Shown one piece after another: positions 8,236 to 17,185 of a DNA stretch of 64,000 nt. The notes under the pieces were generated by a model that worked only from the letters and a program-made list of their open reading frames with translations, was not told where the DNA came from and did not search any database. The stretch lies in NCBI RefSeq assembly GCF_001426905.1, contig NZ_LMFQ01000024.1, positions 316,669 to 380,668 on the forward strand. Direction: 5' to 3'. This DNA comes from Caulobacter sp. Root1455. GTDB taxonomy: Bacteria > Pseudomonadota > Alphaproteobacteria > Caulobacterales > Caulobacteraceae. The position numbers and the translations under genes were made by a program. Each line of letters starts with the position of its first letter. The stretch's first letter is position 1.

Positions 8236-9261
8236 ATGGTCACGTCGCGCGAAATCCGTCTGAAGAGCCGTCCGGTGGGCGTTCCGACCCGGGAGAACTT
8301 CGAACTGGCCAGCGTCGAGGTCGGCGCGCCCGGCGACGGCGAGATCCAGGTCAAGAACCTGTGGATGTCGGTCGATCCCTACATGCGCGGCCGGATGAGC
8401 GACCGGAAGAGCTATGTGCCGCCGTTCGAGCTGGGCAAGGCCCTGCAGGGCGGCGCGATCGGCGAGGTCACGGCCTCCAACGACCCGGACTTCAAGCCGG
8501 GCGACATCGTCTCGACCATGTTCGGCTGGCGCGAGGTGTTCAACGTCTCGCCCAAGGCCCTGGCGGCCGGCGGCATGGGGGCGGTGACCAAGATCGACAC
8601 CCACGGCCTGCCGCCCCAGACCTTCCTGGGCGTGGCCGGCATGCCCGGCCTGACCGCCTATGTCGGCCTGCTGCGGATCGCCGCCCTGAAGGAGGGCGAC
8701 GTGGTGTTCGTCTCGGCCGCCGCCGGCGCCGTGGGCTCGGTGGTCTGCCAGATCGCCAAGCTGAAGGGCCACACGGTGATCGGCTCGGCCGGCGGGCCCG
8801 AGAAGGTCGCCTTCCTCAAGAGCATCGGGGTCGACCACGTGATCGACTACAAGGCCACCCCCGACGTGGTCGCCGAACTGGAAAAGGCCGCGCCCAAGGG
8901 CATCGACGTCTATTTCGAGAACGTCGGCGGCGTGCACCTGGAGGCCGCCCTCAACTCGGCCCGCACCTTCGCCCGCTTCGCCGTGTGCGGGATGATCTCG
9001 CAATATAACGAGACCGGAAAGCCGGTCGGCCCGTGGAACATCGCCCAGATCGTCGGCAAGAGCTTGCGGCTGGAAGGCTTCATCGTCTCCAACCACTACG
9101 ACCTGGCGCCGCAGTTCATCCAGGACATGGCCGGCTGGATCGGCTCGGGCCAGATCAAGTGGAACGAGACGATCGAGGAAGGCGTGGAGCGCGCGCCGGA
9201 CGCGTTCATCAAGCTCTTCAAGGGCGAGAACCTGGGCAAGATGCTGGTGAAGCTGGGGTAA
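8236..9261 (+). CDS. NADPH-dependent medium-chain reductase (leukotriene B4 12-hydroxydehydrogenase/CurA type)
   Basis: 341 aa from the ATG at 8236 (GGGAGAAAC upstream). It contains the zinc-free MDR fold: SVDPYMRGRMSD in the catalytic domain (about residues 45-56) and the nucleotide-binding AAAGAVGSVVCQIAKLKG near residue 170, followed by GSAGGPEK. Family members reduce alpha,beta-unsaturated ketones or aldehydes with NADPH, often in detoxification. The perfect palindrome upstream suggests inducible control, as is common for this class. Confidence 0.87.
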   Translation: MVTSREIRLKSRPVGVPTRENFELASVEVGAPGDGEIQVKNLWMSVDPYMRGRMSDRKSYVPPFELGKALQGGAIGEVTASNDPDFKPGDIVSTMFGWREVFNVSPKALAAGGMGAVTKIDTHGLPPQTFLGVAGMPGLTAYVGLLRIAALKEGDVVFVSAAAGAVGSVVCQIAKLKGHTVIGSAGGPEKVAFLKSIGVDHVIDYKATPDVVAELEKAAPKGIDVYFENVGGVHLEAALNSARTFARFAVCGMISQYNETGKPVGPWNIAQIVGKSLRLEGFIVSNHYDLAPQFIQDMAGWIGSGQIKWNETIEEGVERAPDAFIKLFKGENLGKMLVKLG

Positions 9262-9265
9262 CTGG

Positions 9266-9400
9266 CCCTCCCCCTGTGGGGGAGGCGATCGCGCAGCGAT
9301 CGGTGGGGGGAGTTTTAGGGTCGTCGATCCGGGCCGTGATCGCCTGCCGATCACTCCCCCCGCCGTCGGCTTCGCCGACACCTCCCCCACAGGGGGAGGA
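9266..9400. repeat. intergenic mosaic palindrome, family A
   Basis: A 135-bp element whose two ends are inverted copies of cctccccctgtgggggagg. Inside are two secondary hairpins, gcgatcgcgcagcgatcg and gtcggcttcgccgac. The same modules in reverse order occur at 32841-32970. It starts just after the reductase stop. Confidence 0.8.
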
Positions 9401-9644
9401 CCCCGGAGCTCCACTGAGTCGGCCTCCCCGCCCCTTGCGGCGGGCTAAAACCGCCCCCATCTGCGCACCTCGCGGCAGGCAACCAACTGTTCGCGTCGCC
9501 GCTATCCCAAGCGAGAAGCCACTTTGCGCGGCGCCCCTGTGTTAAAGCGGCGCAGCCGCGCGGCAGCCCCTTCCAATGCTGCCGCGTTTCCATATCTAAT
9601 CCTATGTAAGGCGGGTGGTTCGGCCCGCCGGGAGACAGCGGTCA
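9401..9644. other. clpS upstream region without a recognisable gene
   Basis: About 244 bp between the palindromic element and clpS. No ORF here has convincing coding character. It presumably carries the clpSA promoter, but I see no box strong enough to place. The stretch contains a small hairpin, cgccccttgcggcggg, near 9430-9446. Confidence 0.4.
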
Positions 9645-9974
9645 ATGGCCGAGCGAAAGCAAGGCGGACAAAACAACGGCGCGGGCTCTTCGGTGATCAC
9701 GGAAGTGAAGCCGAAGACACAAAAGCCTTCGCTTTATCGCGTACTTATCTTGAATGACGATTATACTCCGATGGAGTTTGTCGTTTACGTACTTGAACGT
9801 TTCTTCAACAAGTCGCGCGAAGATGCGACCCGGATCATGTTGCACGTTCATCAACATGGCGTCGGCGTTTGCGGCGTTTTTACCTACGAAGTTGCCGAGA
9901 CCAAGGTCGCGCAAGTGATCGACTCGGCGCGCAGGCATCAGCACCCCCTGCAGTGCACCATGGAAAAGGATTGA
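9645..9974 (+). CDS. clpS: ATP-dependent Clp protease adaptor ClpS
   Basis: 109 aa from the ATG at 9645. ClpS binds N-degron substrates and delivers them to ClpAP. Diagnostic residues are present: a disordered N-terminal extension of about 30 aa, [19 protein letters not shown] (the NDD/Y-T-P-M substrate pocket), [13 protein letters not shown], and the final helix. It sits 10 bp upstream of clpA and almost certainly shares its transcript. Confidence 0.95.
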   Translation: MAERKQGGQNNGAGSSVITEVKPKTQKPSLYRVLILNDDYTPMEFVVYVLERFFNKSREDATRIMLHVHQHGVGVCGVFTYEVAETKVAQVIDSARRHQHPLQCTMEKD

Positions 9975-9984
9975 GGAGCCTCCC

Positions 9985-12306
9985 TTGCCCTCTTTTTCGC
10001 GCCCACTTGAAGAATCCCTGCATCGCGCCGTCGCTTACGCCAATCAGCGCAAGCACGAGTACGCCACGCTTGAACACCTGCTGCTGTCGCTCACCGATGA
10101 CGACGACGCGGCCGGCGTCATGCGCGCCTGCGATGTCGACCTCAACGCTCTGAAGAAGAGCCTCGTGAACTATCTCGACGTCGAACTGGCCTCGCTGGTC
10201 GTCGACGACGAAGACGACGCCAAGCCCACGGCGGGCTTTCAGCGCGTGATCCAGCGCGCGGTGATCCACGTTCAATCGTCCGGTCGCGAAGAAGTGACCG
10301 GCGCCAACGTGTTGGTGGCGATCTTCTCCGAGCGCGAGAGCCACGCCGCCTACTTCCTGCAAGAGCAGGACATGACCCGCTACGACGCGGTGAACTTCAT
10401 CGCCCACGGCATCGCCAAGAAGGCGGGCGCCTCCGAGCCCAAGCAAGCCAAGGGCGCGGCGGTCGAGGAAGACGTCGAGAAGCCCAACGCCAAGACCGGC
10501 GGCGAGGCCCTCGAAGCCTATTGCGTCGACCTCAACGAGAAGGCCCGCCAGGGCAAGGTCGACCCGCTGATCGGCCGCGCGAACGAAGTGGAACGCGCGA
10601 TCCAGATCCTGTGCCGTCGCACCAAGAACAACCCGCTGCTCGTGGGCGAACCCGGCGTCGGCAAGACCGCCATCGCCGAGGGCCTGGCCCGCAAGATCAT
10701 CACCCACCAGGTCCCCGAAGTCCTGGCGGAGGCCACCATCTACTCGCTCGACATGGGCGCGCTGCTGGCCGGCACCCGCTATCGCGGCGACTTCGAGGAA
10801 CGCGTCAAGCAGGTGGTCAAGGAGCTCGAGAACCACCCGAACGCCGTGCTGTTCATCGACGAGATCCACACGGTGATCGGCGCCGGCGCCACCTCGGGCG
10901 GGGCCATGGACGCCTCGAACCTGCTGAAGCCGGCCTTGGCCTCGGGCACCCTGCGGTGCATGGGCTCGACCACCTACAAGGAGTTCCGTCAGCACTTCGA
11001 GAAGGATCGGGCCCTGGTCCGCCGCTTCCAGAAGATCGACGTCAACGAACCGACGGTGGAAGACACCATCAAGATCCTCAAGGGGCTCAAGAGCTACTAC
11101 GAGGACTTCCACAAGCTGAAGTACACCAACGAGGCCCTGAAGGTCGCCGTTGAGCTGTCGGCCAAGTACATCACCGACCGCAAGCTGCCCGACAAGGCGA
11201 TCGACGTGATCGACGAGGCGGGCGCGGGCCAGATGCTGCTGCCGGAAGGCCGCCGCAAGAAGGTCCTGGGCGTCAAGGAGATCGAGGCCGTCGTAGCCAA
11301 GATCGCCCGGATCCCGCCCAAGTCGGTCAGCAAGTCCGACACCGAGTCCCTGCGCGAGCTGGAAGCGGACCTCAAGCGCGCCGTGTTCGGTCAGGACGAG
11401 GCGCTCAGCCAGCTGTCCTCGGCCATGAAACTGGCCCGGGCCGGTCTGCGCGACCCGGACAAGCCGATCGGCAGCTACCTGTTCAGCGGCCCGACCGGCG
11501 TCGGCAAGACCGAAGCCGCCAAGCAGCTGGCCTCGACCCTCGGGATCGAGATGATCCGGTTCGACATGTCGGAATACATGGAGCGCCACACCGTCAGCCG
11601 GCTGATCGGGGCTCCCCCCGGCTATGTCGGCTACGATCAGGGCGGCCAGCTGACCGACGCCGTCGACCAGCACCCGCACGCCGTGGTGCTGCTGGACGAG
11701 ATCGAGAAGGCCCACGCGGACGTCTACAACATCCTGCTCCAGGTCATGGACCACGGGGTGCTGACCGACAGCAACGGCAAGAAGGTCGATTTCAGGAACG
11801 TCATCCTGATCATGACCACCAACGCCGGGGCTTCGGACGCCCAGCGCCAGGCGATCGGCTTCGGCCGCGACAAGGTGCAGGGCGAGGAAGAGGCCGCGCT
11901 CAAGCGCCTGTTCACGCCGGAGTTCCGCAACCGCCTCGACGCGGTGGTGGCCTTCAAGCCGCTGACGCCGGAAATCATCCGGATGGTCGTGCAGAAGTTC
12001 GTCCTGCAGATGGAGGTCCAGCTGGCCGACCGGAACGTGACGATCTCGCTCAGCGACGACGCGGCCGACTGGCTGGCCAAGAACGGCTTCGACGAGCTCT
12101 ACGGCGCGCGCCCCCTGGCGCGGGTCATCCAGGAGCACATCAAGAAGCCGCTGGCCGACGACATCCTGTTCGGACGCCTGGTCCGCGGCGGCCACGTCAA
12201 GGTCGTGCTCAAGGACAGCAAGATCGACTTCGAGATCGAGTCGAATCCGGAAAAGCCCGGCAAGGCTTCCAAGGAAGACGAGGCCGAACCGGTGCTCACC
12301 GAGTAG
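9985..12306 (+). CDS. clpA: ATP-dependent Clp protease ATP-binding subunit ClpA
   Basis: 773 aa. It uses a TTG start with GAGGAG 6 nt upstream; that ribosome-binding site overlaps the clpS stop, so the two genes are translationally close. Domains: a Clp N-domain repeat (1-145), AAA+ module 1 with GEPGVGKT, and AAA+ module 2 with GPTGVGKT. An IGF tripeptide in the C-terminal module (QAIGFGRDK) matches the ClpP-docking loop. ClpA unfolds substrates, including those carried by ClpS, and feeds them to ClpP. Confidence 0.96.
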   Translation: MPSFSRPLEESLHRAVAYANQRKHEYATLEHLLLSLTDDDDAAGVMRACDVDLNALKKSLVNYLDVELASLVVDDEDDAKPTAGFQRVIQRAVIHVQSSGREEVTGANVLVAIFSERESHAAYFLQEQDMTRYDAVNFIAHGIAKKAGASEPKQAKGAAVEEDVEKPNAKTGGEALEAYCVDLNEKARQGKVDPLIGRANEVERAIQILCRRTKNNPLLVGEPGVGKTAIAEGLARKIITHQVPEVLAEATIYSLDMGALLAGTRYRGDFEERVKQVVKELENHPNAVLFIDEIHTVIGAGATSGGAMDASNLLKPALASGTLRCMGSTTYKEFRQHFEKDRALVRRFQKIDVNEPTVEDTIKILKGLKSYYEDFHKLKYTNEALKVAVELSAKYITDRKLPDKAIDVIDEAGAGQMLLPEGRRKKVLGVKEIEAVVAKIARIPPKSVSKSDTESLRELEADLKRAVFGQDEALSQLSSAMKLARAGLRDPDKPIGSYLFSGPTGVGKTEAAKQLASTLGIEMIRFDMSEYMERHTVSRLIGAPPGYVGYDQGGQLTDAVDQHPHAVVLLDEIEKAHADVYNILLQVMDHGVLTDSNGKKVDFRNVILIMTTNAGASDAQRQAIGFGRDKVQGEEEAALKRLFTPEFRNRLDAVVAFKPLTPEIIRMVVQKFVLQMEVQLADRNVTISLSDDAADWLAKNGFDELYGARPLARVIQEHIKKPLADDILFGRLVRGGHVKVVLKDSKIDFEIESNPEKPGKASKEDEAEPVLTE

Positions 12307-12330
12307 CCTGATCGAGCGACGAAAACAGCG

Positions 12331-12360
12331 AGAGGCCCGGAGCGATCCGGGCCTCTTTGC
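12331..12360 (+). terminator. intrinsic terminator of clpSA
   Basis: A perfect hairpin, AGAGGCCCGG-agcgat-CCGGGCCTCT, 25 bp after the clpA stop, followed by ttgctttt. Confidence 0.85.
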
Positions 12361-12420
12361 TTTTGGGTCGCTCGCGAATTACGACCGGACAAAACGGGAA
12401 CACGCGATCAGGTTGATCGC

Positions 12421-12747
12421 ATGAACGTCGCTTTCGACACCCTCGGCGCCACGAAACGCCTCCGCGACGCGGGGCTGGAAGACCGCGCGGCGGAAGCGAT
12501 CGTGGAACTGGTGCAGTCGACGACGCAGTTATCGGAGGACAACGCCCTGGCGACGAAGAGCGACGTCGCCGATCTGACCCGTGCGATCAGGACGGACATC
12601 CAGGGCCTGAGGGCGGACTTGGCCATAACCAAGACCCAGATCCTGGTCGAGCTGAACGACAAGCTCCGCTCTCAGAGCTTCGCCCTGATGGGCGGCGTGA
12701 CGGCGGTCGTCGGCCTGGCCACGGCGATCATCAAGCTGGGTTCCTGA
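12421..12747 (+). CDS. coiled-coil protein with C-terminal membrane anchor, DUF1640/CCDC90-like
   Basis: 108 aa. The N-terminal half resembles the bacterial CCDC90/DUF1640 family (LGATKRLRDAGLEDRAAEAIV). A heptad-rich coiled coil spans about residues 40-85, and the final 20 residues form a transmembrane helix (LMGGVTAVVGLATAIIKLG). Eukaryotic relatives anchor mitochondrial regulators; the bacterial function is unknown. It probably has its own promoter, since the clpA terminator lies directly upstream. Confidence 0.7.
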   Translation: MNVAFDTLGATKRLRDAGLEDRAAEAIVELVQSTTQLSEDNALATKSDVADLTRAIRTDIQGLRADLAITKTQILVELNDKLRSQSFALMGGVTAVVGLATAIIKLGS

Positions 12748-12766
12748 CGCCTGGCCGCGAGGCTCC

Positions 12767-13198
12767 TCAGAGCGCCGCGGCGATCTTCTCGGCCAGGACC
12801 TTCAGCTCCTCGGTGTCGGCCATGCCCTCGCCGTGACGCCCCAGCGCCTCGCCTTCGTAGCGGGGGATGATGTGGAAATGCAGATGGAAGATCGTCTGGC
12901 CGGCCGGCGCGCCGTTGAACTGGGTCACCACCACGCCGTCGGGCTTCAGGGCCGTCGTCACGGCCTGGGTGACCTTCTGCACGGCGCCGATCAGCCGCCC
13001 CAGGGTCTTGGTCTCGGCGTCCAGCAGGTTGCGGGCCTGGCTGGTCTTGGAGACCACCAGCACGTGGCCGCGCGACTGCGGGAAGACGTCCATGAAGGCC
13101 AGGACCTGGTCGTCCTCGAACACCTTCACGGCCGGAATCTCGCCGCGGATGATCTTGGCGAAGATGTTGTCGGCGTCGTAGCTTCCGTGAAGGCTCAT
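12767..13198 (-). CDS. HIT family nucleotide hydrolase
   Basis: 143 aa from the ATG at 13198; longer upstream readings are not coding-like. The histidine triad HLHFHIIP (about residues 104-111) is intact, with the N-terminal IFAKIIRGEIP typical of Hint-type proteins. Family members hydrolyse adenosine phosphoramidates or dinucleoside polyphosphates. It converges on the DUF1640-like gene with a 19-bp gap. Confidence 0.9.
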   Translation of the reverse strand: MSLHGSYDADNIFAKIIRGEIPAVKVFEDDQVLAFMDVFPQSRGHVLVVSKTSQARNLLDAETKTLGRLIGAVQKVTQAVTTALKPDGVVVTQFNGAPAGQTIFHLHFHIIPRYEGEALGRHGEGMADTEELKVLAEKIAAAL

Positions 13199-13252
13199 GA
13201 TCGTCTCCGGCGTGATCGAAACCGTACCTAGCAAACCGGGAGGGGCGCGCAA

Positions 13253-14359
13253 ATGACGACCTGCCCCACACGGCGGGACATGCTGGCGGCCGCGACCGCT
13301 TTCGGCGTCGCCGGACCCGCCCTTTCCGCCCCCGAAGCCCTGCATCGCGAGGACCTCTTCACCGTCTCGGACGACGGCTTCCGCCTGCATGCGCGCGAGG
13401 TGCGGCCGGCCGCGCCCCACGGGGCGTCGCCAGGCGCGCCGCTGATCCTGCTGCATGGCGCCCGCGCGCCGGGCGTCGCCTCGTTCGACCTGCCCGTCGC
13501 CGGCGGCTCGCTGGCCGGCGACCTGGCCCAGCGCCTGAACCGCCGCGTCTATGTGATGGACGCGCGAGGCTATGGCGCGTCCCAGCGCCCCGCCGCCATG
13601 GGCCGGCCGCCCGAGCAGAGCCGCCCGCTGTCGCGCGCCTTCGAGGTGGTCCGCGACATCGAGGCCGTGCGCAAGCTGGCCGCGCTTCGGTCCAAAGACG
13701 GGGGGAGCGGAAGCCGGCAGGTCGGCCTGATCGGCTGGGCCACCGGCGGCCTGTGGGCCGGGTTCTACGCGGCGCTGCGGCCCGAATCCGTCGCCGGCCT
13801 GGCGACGATCAACGCGCTCTATGGCGGCTCGGACGTCCATCCGATGCTGGGACCGGGCTCGGCCGTCGCCCAGCCCGGCCAGCCCCGGCGTTTCGACCCG
13901 ACGACCGGCGGCTACGCGCTGTATCCGGCCGCGTCGCTGATCGGCGTCTGGGAGCGGAACATCCCCGTCGCCGACAAGGACGCGTGGCGCGATCCCGCCC
14001 TCGCCCGGGCCCTGGCCGCGGCCGTGCTGGCCAGCGATCCCGACAGCGGCCGGCACGACCCGCCGCGATTTCGCGCGCCGCTGGGGGCGCTGGAGGACAG
14101 CTTCTACCAGGCTTGCGGACGGCGGCTGTACGACGCCGGCTCGATCACCGCGCCGGTGCTGCTGTTGCGCTCGGAGCGCGACTTCTGGAGCCGCCCCGCC
14201 GATCTCGACGCCTTCGTCGCCGACGCGGGCCGCTCGCCTTCGGTCAAGGCCGTCACGCTGGCCGGCGCCACCCATTTCGTCCATCTGGACCGGCCCGACC
14301 GCGGCCGCGACCGCCTGCTGGCCGAACTGATCGATCACTTCGGAGGGATCCGCGCATGA
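13253..14359 (+). CDS. Tat-exported alpha/beta hydrolase-fold protein with Ala at the nucleophile position
   Basis: 368 aa. The N-terminus PTRRDMLAAATAFGVAG resembles a twin-arginine signal peptide. The hydrolase fold is clear: oxyanion-side LILLHGARAPG, DARGYGAS, the acid region SERDFW, and the late histidine GATHFVHLD. The nucleophile elbow, normally G-x-S-x-G, reads G-W-A-T-G (codon GCC), so Ser is replaced by Ala. A catalytic-Ser mechanism is therefore unlikely unless another residue substitutes. It overlaps the next gene by 4 bp (ATGA). Confidence 0.78.
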   Translation: MTTCPTRRDMLAAATAFGVAGPALSAPEALHREDLFTVSDDGFRLHAREVRPAAPHGASPGAPLILLHGARAPGVASFDLPVAGGSLAGDLAQRLNRRVYVMDARGYGASQRPAAMGRPPEQSRPLSRAFEVVRDIEAVRKLAALRSKDGGSGSRQVGLIGWATGGLWAGFYAALRPESVAGLATINALYGGSDVHPMLGPGSAVAQPGQPRRFDPTTGGYALYPAASLIGVWERNIPVADKDAWRDPALARALAAAVLASDPDSGRHDPPRFRAPLGALEDSFYQACGRRLYDAGSITAPVLLLRSERDFWSRPADLDAFVADAGRSPSVKAVTLAGATHFVHLDRPDRGRDRLLAELIDHFGGIRA

Positions 14360-14928
14360 CCGAGCACCTGACCGAACGCCAGAAGAAGTGGTTCGCCTCG
14401 GTCCGCGAAGGCCTGGAGCGCGAGACCGGCAAGAGCCTTGAGGACTGGGTGGCGATCGCCAAGACCTGCCCCGAGACCAAGCCCCGCGCCCAGCTCGCCT
14501 GGCTCAAGGCGCACCACGGTCTGGGCCAGAACCGCGCCAGCTACGTCCTGTCGGTGGCCTTCCCGTCCGAGCGCATGACCTGGGACCAGCCCGACGAGGC
14601 GCGCGCGGCGCTTTGGACCGACCCGGCCTCGCTGGCGATCCTCCAAGCCCTGGAAGCGGCCGTCGCCGACTTCGACGGCCTGGTCACCGGTCAGCGCAAG
14701 ACCTACAGCGCCTGGTCCCGCGCGTTCCAGTTCGCCGCGGCCAAGCCGGTCAAGGGCGGCACGGCGGTGCTGGGGCTGGCGGTGGCGCCCGACGCCTCCC
14801 CTCGCCTGCTGGAACCCAGGAACGAAAGCTGGTCCGAACGCCTGAAGGCCAAGCTGCCGCTGGCCTCGCCGGCCGATGTGGACGACGAGGTTCGGGCGCT
14901 CCTGATGACGGCCTGGGAGAAATCCTGA
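14356..14928 (+). CDS. DUF4287/DUF5655-domain protein
   Basis: 190 aa, with its ATG overlapping the stop of the hydrolase gene. The N-terminal ~75 residues resemble DUF4287 (TGKSLEDWVAIAKTC, KAHHGLGQNRASYVL). The C-terminal part resembles DUF5655, a domain of unknown function, with KTYSAWSRAFQFAAAKP. No catalytic motif was seen. Translational coupling suggests shared expression with the hydrolase, but no functional link is evident. Confidence 0.72.
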   Translation: MTEHLTERQKKWFASVREGLERETGKSLEDWVAIAKTCPETKPRAQLAWLKAHHGLGQNRASYVLSVAFPSERMTWDQPDEARAALWTDPASLAILQALEAAVADFDGLVTGQRKTYSAWSRAFQFAAAKPVKGGTAVLGLAVAPDASPRLLEPRNESWSERLKAKLPLASPADVDDEVRALLMTAWEKS

Positions 14929-14968
14929 AACGCGCAGCGTGGCTGCGCTTGGAACGGGCGGCACGCCC

Positions 14969-14991
14969 CTCCGTTGGGTCACCAACGGAGG
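14969..14991 (+). promoter_or_regulatory. hairpin occluding the ribosome-binding site of the PNPOx-like gene
   Basis: A perfect 9-bp stem with a GTCA loop, CTCCGTTGG-GTCA-CCAACGGAG, sits directly before the ATG at 14999. Its 3' arm contains most of the Shine-Dalgarno GGAGG. Folding would hide the ribosome-binding site, as in RNA thermometers or protein-bound translational operators. Confidence 0.55.
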
Positions 14992-14998
14992 AACATCC

Positions 14999-15484
14999 AT
15001 GTCCAATGAAGCCGAACTGAAGTCGAAATTCTGGAAGGCCCTCAAGTCCGATCGCACCACCATGCTGGGCTTGGTCGGCTCCGAGGAAGACGGCGGCCAG
15101 CCGATGACCGCCCAGATCGAGGGCGACGAAGACGGTCCGATCTGGTTCTTCACCGCCGCCGGCAACGATCTGGTCGAGGGCGCGGGCAGCCGCCACGCCG
15201 CCCTGCTGAACTTCGCCTCGAAGGGCCACGAGCTGTTCGCCAAGGTCGAGGGCGACCTGTCGGTCAGCACCGACCGCGCCACGATCGAGCGGTTGTGGAA
15301 TCCCTTCGTCGCCGCCTGGTTCGAAGGCAAGGACGATCCGAAGATCCGTCTGTTGCGCTTCGATCCCCGCGAAGCCCAGATCTGGCTCAATGAGAACAGC
15401 CTATTCGCGGGGCTCAAGATGCTGTTCGGCAGCGACCCGAAGAAGGACTACGCCGACAAGACCGCCGAGGTGCGCTTAAACTGA
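14999..15484 (+). CDS. pyridoxamine 5'-phosphate oxidase-fold general stress protein
   Basis: 161 aa. It is a short split-barrel flavin-binding protein of the COG3871 group: LKSDRTTMLGLVG, GPIWFFTAAGNDLVE and WNPFVAAWFEGKDDPKIRLLRF line the expected FMN/F420 site. The family is induced by general stress in several bacteria, but the reaction is unclear. Its ATG follows an RBS buried in a 9-bp hairpin, suggesting translational control. Confidence 0.83.
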   Translation: MSNEAELKSKFWKALKSDRTTMLGLVGSEEDGGQPMTAQIEGDEDGPIWFFTAAGNDLVEGAGSRHAALLNFASKGHELFAKVEGDLSVSTDRATIERLWNPFVAAWFEGKDDPKIRLLRFDPREAQIWLNENSLFAGLKMLFGSDPKKDYADKTAEVRLN

Positions 15485-15497
15485 CGGCGAGGAAGGC

Positions 15498-16022
15498 CTA
15501 GTCGTTCGGCGAGTCGATACGCGTGATCAGCGTTTCGAGGCGGCCAGCCTTTCCGAAAACCGCGTAGAACTGGTACTCGCCGAACCGGTTCCGCGCGCAG
15601 GCGTCGTAAAGCAGGAACTCCCCTTCACTGTTCACGTCGCTGACCAGCATCTTGCCCGTGGCGCGCTGGAACTTGTGCTGGGCAACAGCGACCGTGTCGC
15701 CAAACCGCCAGCCGTAGAGTTGCGCGCCATAGGCGTTCAACGCCGTACCGGAGAGCTCCTTCCTTTCGATGACGGCGGCCCGGCCCGCCTCATGAGGGGC
15801 CGCGCTGTATTGGACACCGTCCGTGCCTGTCATCGAGCATTCGTCGTTGCGGTGGCAGCGCCCGTAGAAAGCCGGCAGGACCGGCAATTCCGACACCCGC
15901 GCACCAATGGGATATCGGCCAAAATCCAATGGCACGCCGGTCGGGCGACAGGCTTCCTCTGGATGGGCCAGGGTTGCGACCATAGCCGCCAGGACGGCCA
16001 CCGGAACCAAACGAAGGCGCAT
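15498..16022 (-). CDS. secreted hypothetical protein
   Basis: 174 aa. A signal peptide (about residues 1-20) is followed by a mature domain with at least five cysteines, including RCHRNDECSM and DACARN, so disulphides are likely in the periplasm. The sequence is less G+C-biased than its neighbours. I recognise no family. It ends convergent with the PNPOx-like gene and starts 3 bp downstream of the FemAB-like gene's stop, so it may be transcribed from that operon. Confidence 0.65.
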   Translation of the reverse strand: MRLRLVPVAVLAAMVATLAHPEEACRPTGVPLDFGRYPIGARVSELPVLPAFYGRCHRNDECSMTGTDGVQYSAAPHEAGRAAVIERKELSGTALNAYGAQLYGWRFGDTVAVAQHKFQRATGKMLVSDVNSEGEFLLYDACARNRFGEYQFYAVFGKAGRLETLITRIDSPND

Positions 16023-16024
16023 TC

Positions 16025-17185
16025 CTAGGTCTCCTGCCGGAACGGCGAGAACTCGTCGGTCAGCATGGCGATCTCGGCGTCGACCGCCTCGCGCTCCCGC
16101 TCGAGATACCGCGCCACCGGCTCACGCAGGGCCGGATCGGCGATCCAGTGGGCCGAATAGACCGGACTGGGCAGGTAGCCCCGGGCGATCTTGTGCTGGC
16201 CCTGGGCCCCGGCCTCGACGCGCGGCAGGCCCAAGCGGATGCCATGCTCGATGGCCTGGTAGTAGCAGAGCTCGAAATGCAGGAACGGCACGTCCTCGCT
16301 GCAGCCCCAGTGACGGCCGTAGAGGCAGTCGCCGCCGATCAGGTTCAGGGCCCCGGCGATCCACGGACCGCCCGGGCGACGCGCCAGGATCAGCAGCACC
16401 TTGTCGGCCATCCGCTCGCCCAGCAGCGAATAGAACGCCCGGTTCAGATAGGGCCGGCCCCACTTGCGGCCGCCGGTGTCCATGTAGAAGCCGAAGAACG
16501 CGTCCCAGTGGTCCTCGGTCAGCTGGTCGCCGGTCAGGGCGACGATCTCCAGCCCGGCCTGAGCGTCGCGGCGCTCGCGGCGGATGGTCTTGCGGCGATT
16601 GGACGACAGGGCGGCCAGGAAGTCGTCGAAGGTCGCGTAGCCGTGGTTGAACCAGTGGTACTGCTGGTCCTGGCGACGCAGCATGCCGCGCTCGCCCATC
16701 CACGCCCATTCGTCGGCCGTCGGAAAGGTCACGTGCAGCGATGAGGCCTTCAGGCGGTCGCACAGGGTCAGGGCCCCGCCCAGCAGGGCCGAGCGGCCTT
16801 CGTCGACATCGATGTCGGGCCGGACGATCAGGCGTGGGCCGGTGACCGGCGAGAACGGGGCCGAGCACTGGAGCTTGGGATAGTAGCGTCCGCCGGCCCG
16901 CTCATAGGCGTCGGCCCAGCTGTGGTCGAAGACGTATTCGCCCTGGCTGTGGGACTTCAGATACAGCGGCATGACCGCCGCCACCCCGCCGGCGGCGTCC
17001 TCGACCGACAGGTGATGCGGGGCCCAGCCGGTGCGCTCGACCGCGCAGCCGCTCTCCTCCAAGACGTTCAGGAAATCAAAGCTGACGAACGGGTCGCCGG
17101 AGCGGCCGGCGCAGGCGTCCCAGGCGTCGCGGCCGATCTCGGCGATGCGCCGATGGACGCGCACCTCCGCCTTGACGGCTGTCAC
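16025..17185 (-). CDS. FemAB-like / DUF482 GNAT-fold protein
   Basis: 386 aa with a GTG start; its first bases overlap the GDPD stop by 4 bp. The sequence matches the DUF482 (peptidogalycan biosynthesis) group: FDFLNVLEESG, YVFDHSWADAYERAGGRYYPKLQ, NRRKTIRRERRDA and FELCYYQAIEHGIRLGLPRVEAGAQGQHKIARGYLP in pieces along the protein. The fold is acyltransferase-like (GNAT). The acceptor is unproven. It forms a translationally coupled unit with the GDPD and RidA genes. Confidence 0.82.
   Translation of the reverse strand: MTAVKAEVRVHRRIAEIGRDAWDACAGRSGDPFVSFDFLNVLEESGCAVERTGWAPHHLSVEDAAGGVAAVMPLYLKSHSQGEYVFDHSWADAYERAGGRYYPKLQCSAPFSPVTGPRLIVRPDIDVDEGRSALLGGALTLCDRLKASSLHVTFPTADEWAWMGERGMLRRQDQQYHWFNHGYATFDDFLAALSSNRRKTIRRERRDAQAGLEIVALTGDQLTEDHWDAFFGFYMDTGGRKWGRPYLNRAFYSLLGERMADKVLLILARRPGGPWIAGALNLIGGDCLYGRHWGCSEDVPFLHFELCYYQAIEHGIRLGLPRVEAGAQGQHKIARGYLPSPVYSAHWIADPALREPVARYLEREREAVDAEIAMLTDEFSPFRQET

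Noticed and set aside
9880..12195. 771-codon minus-strand frame opposite clpA
   Set aside because: Shadow of clpA; no domain, no ribosome-binding site.
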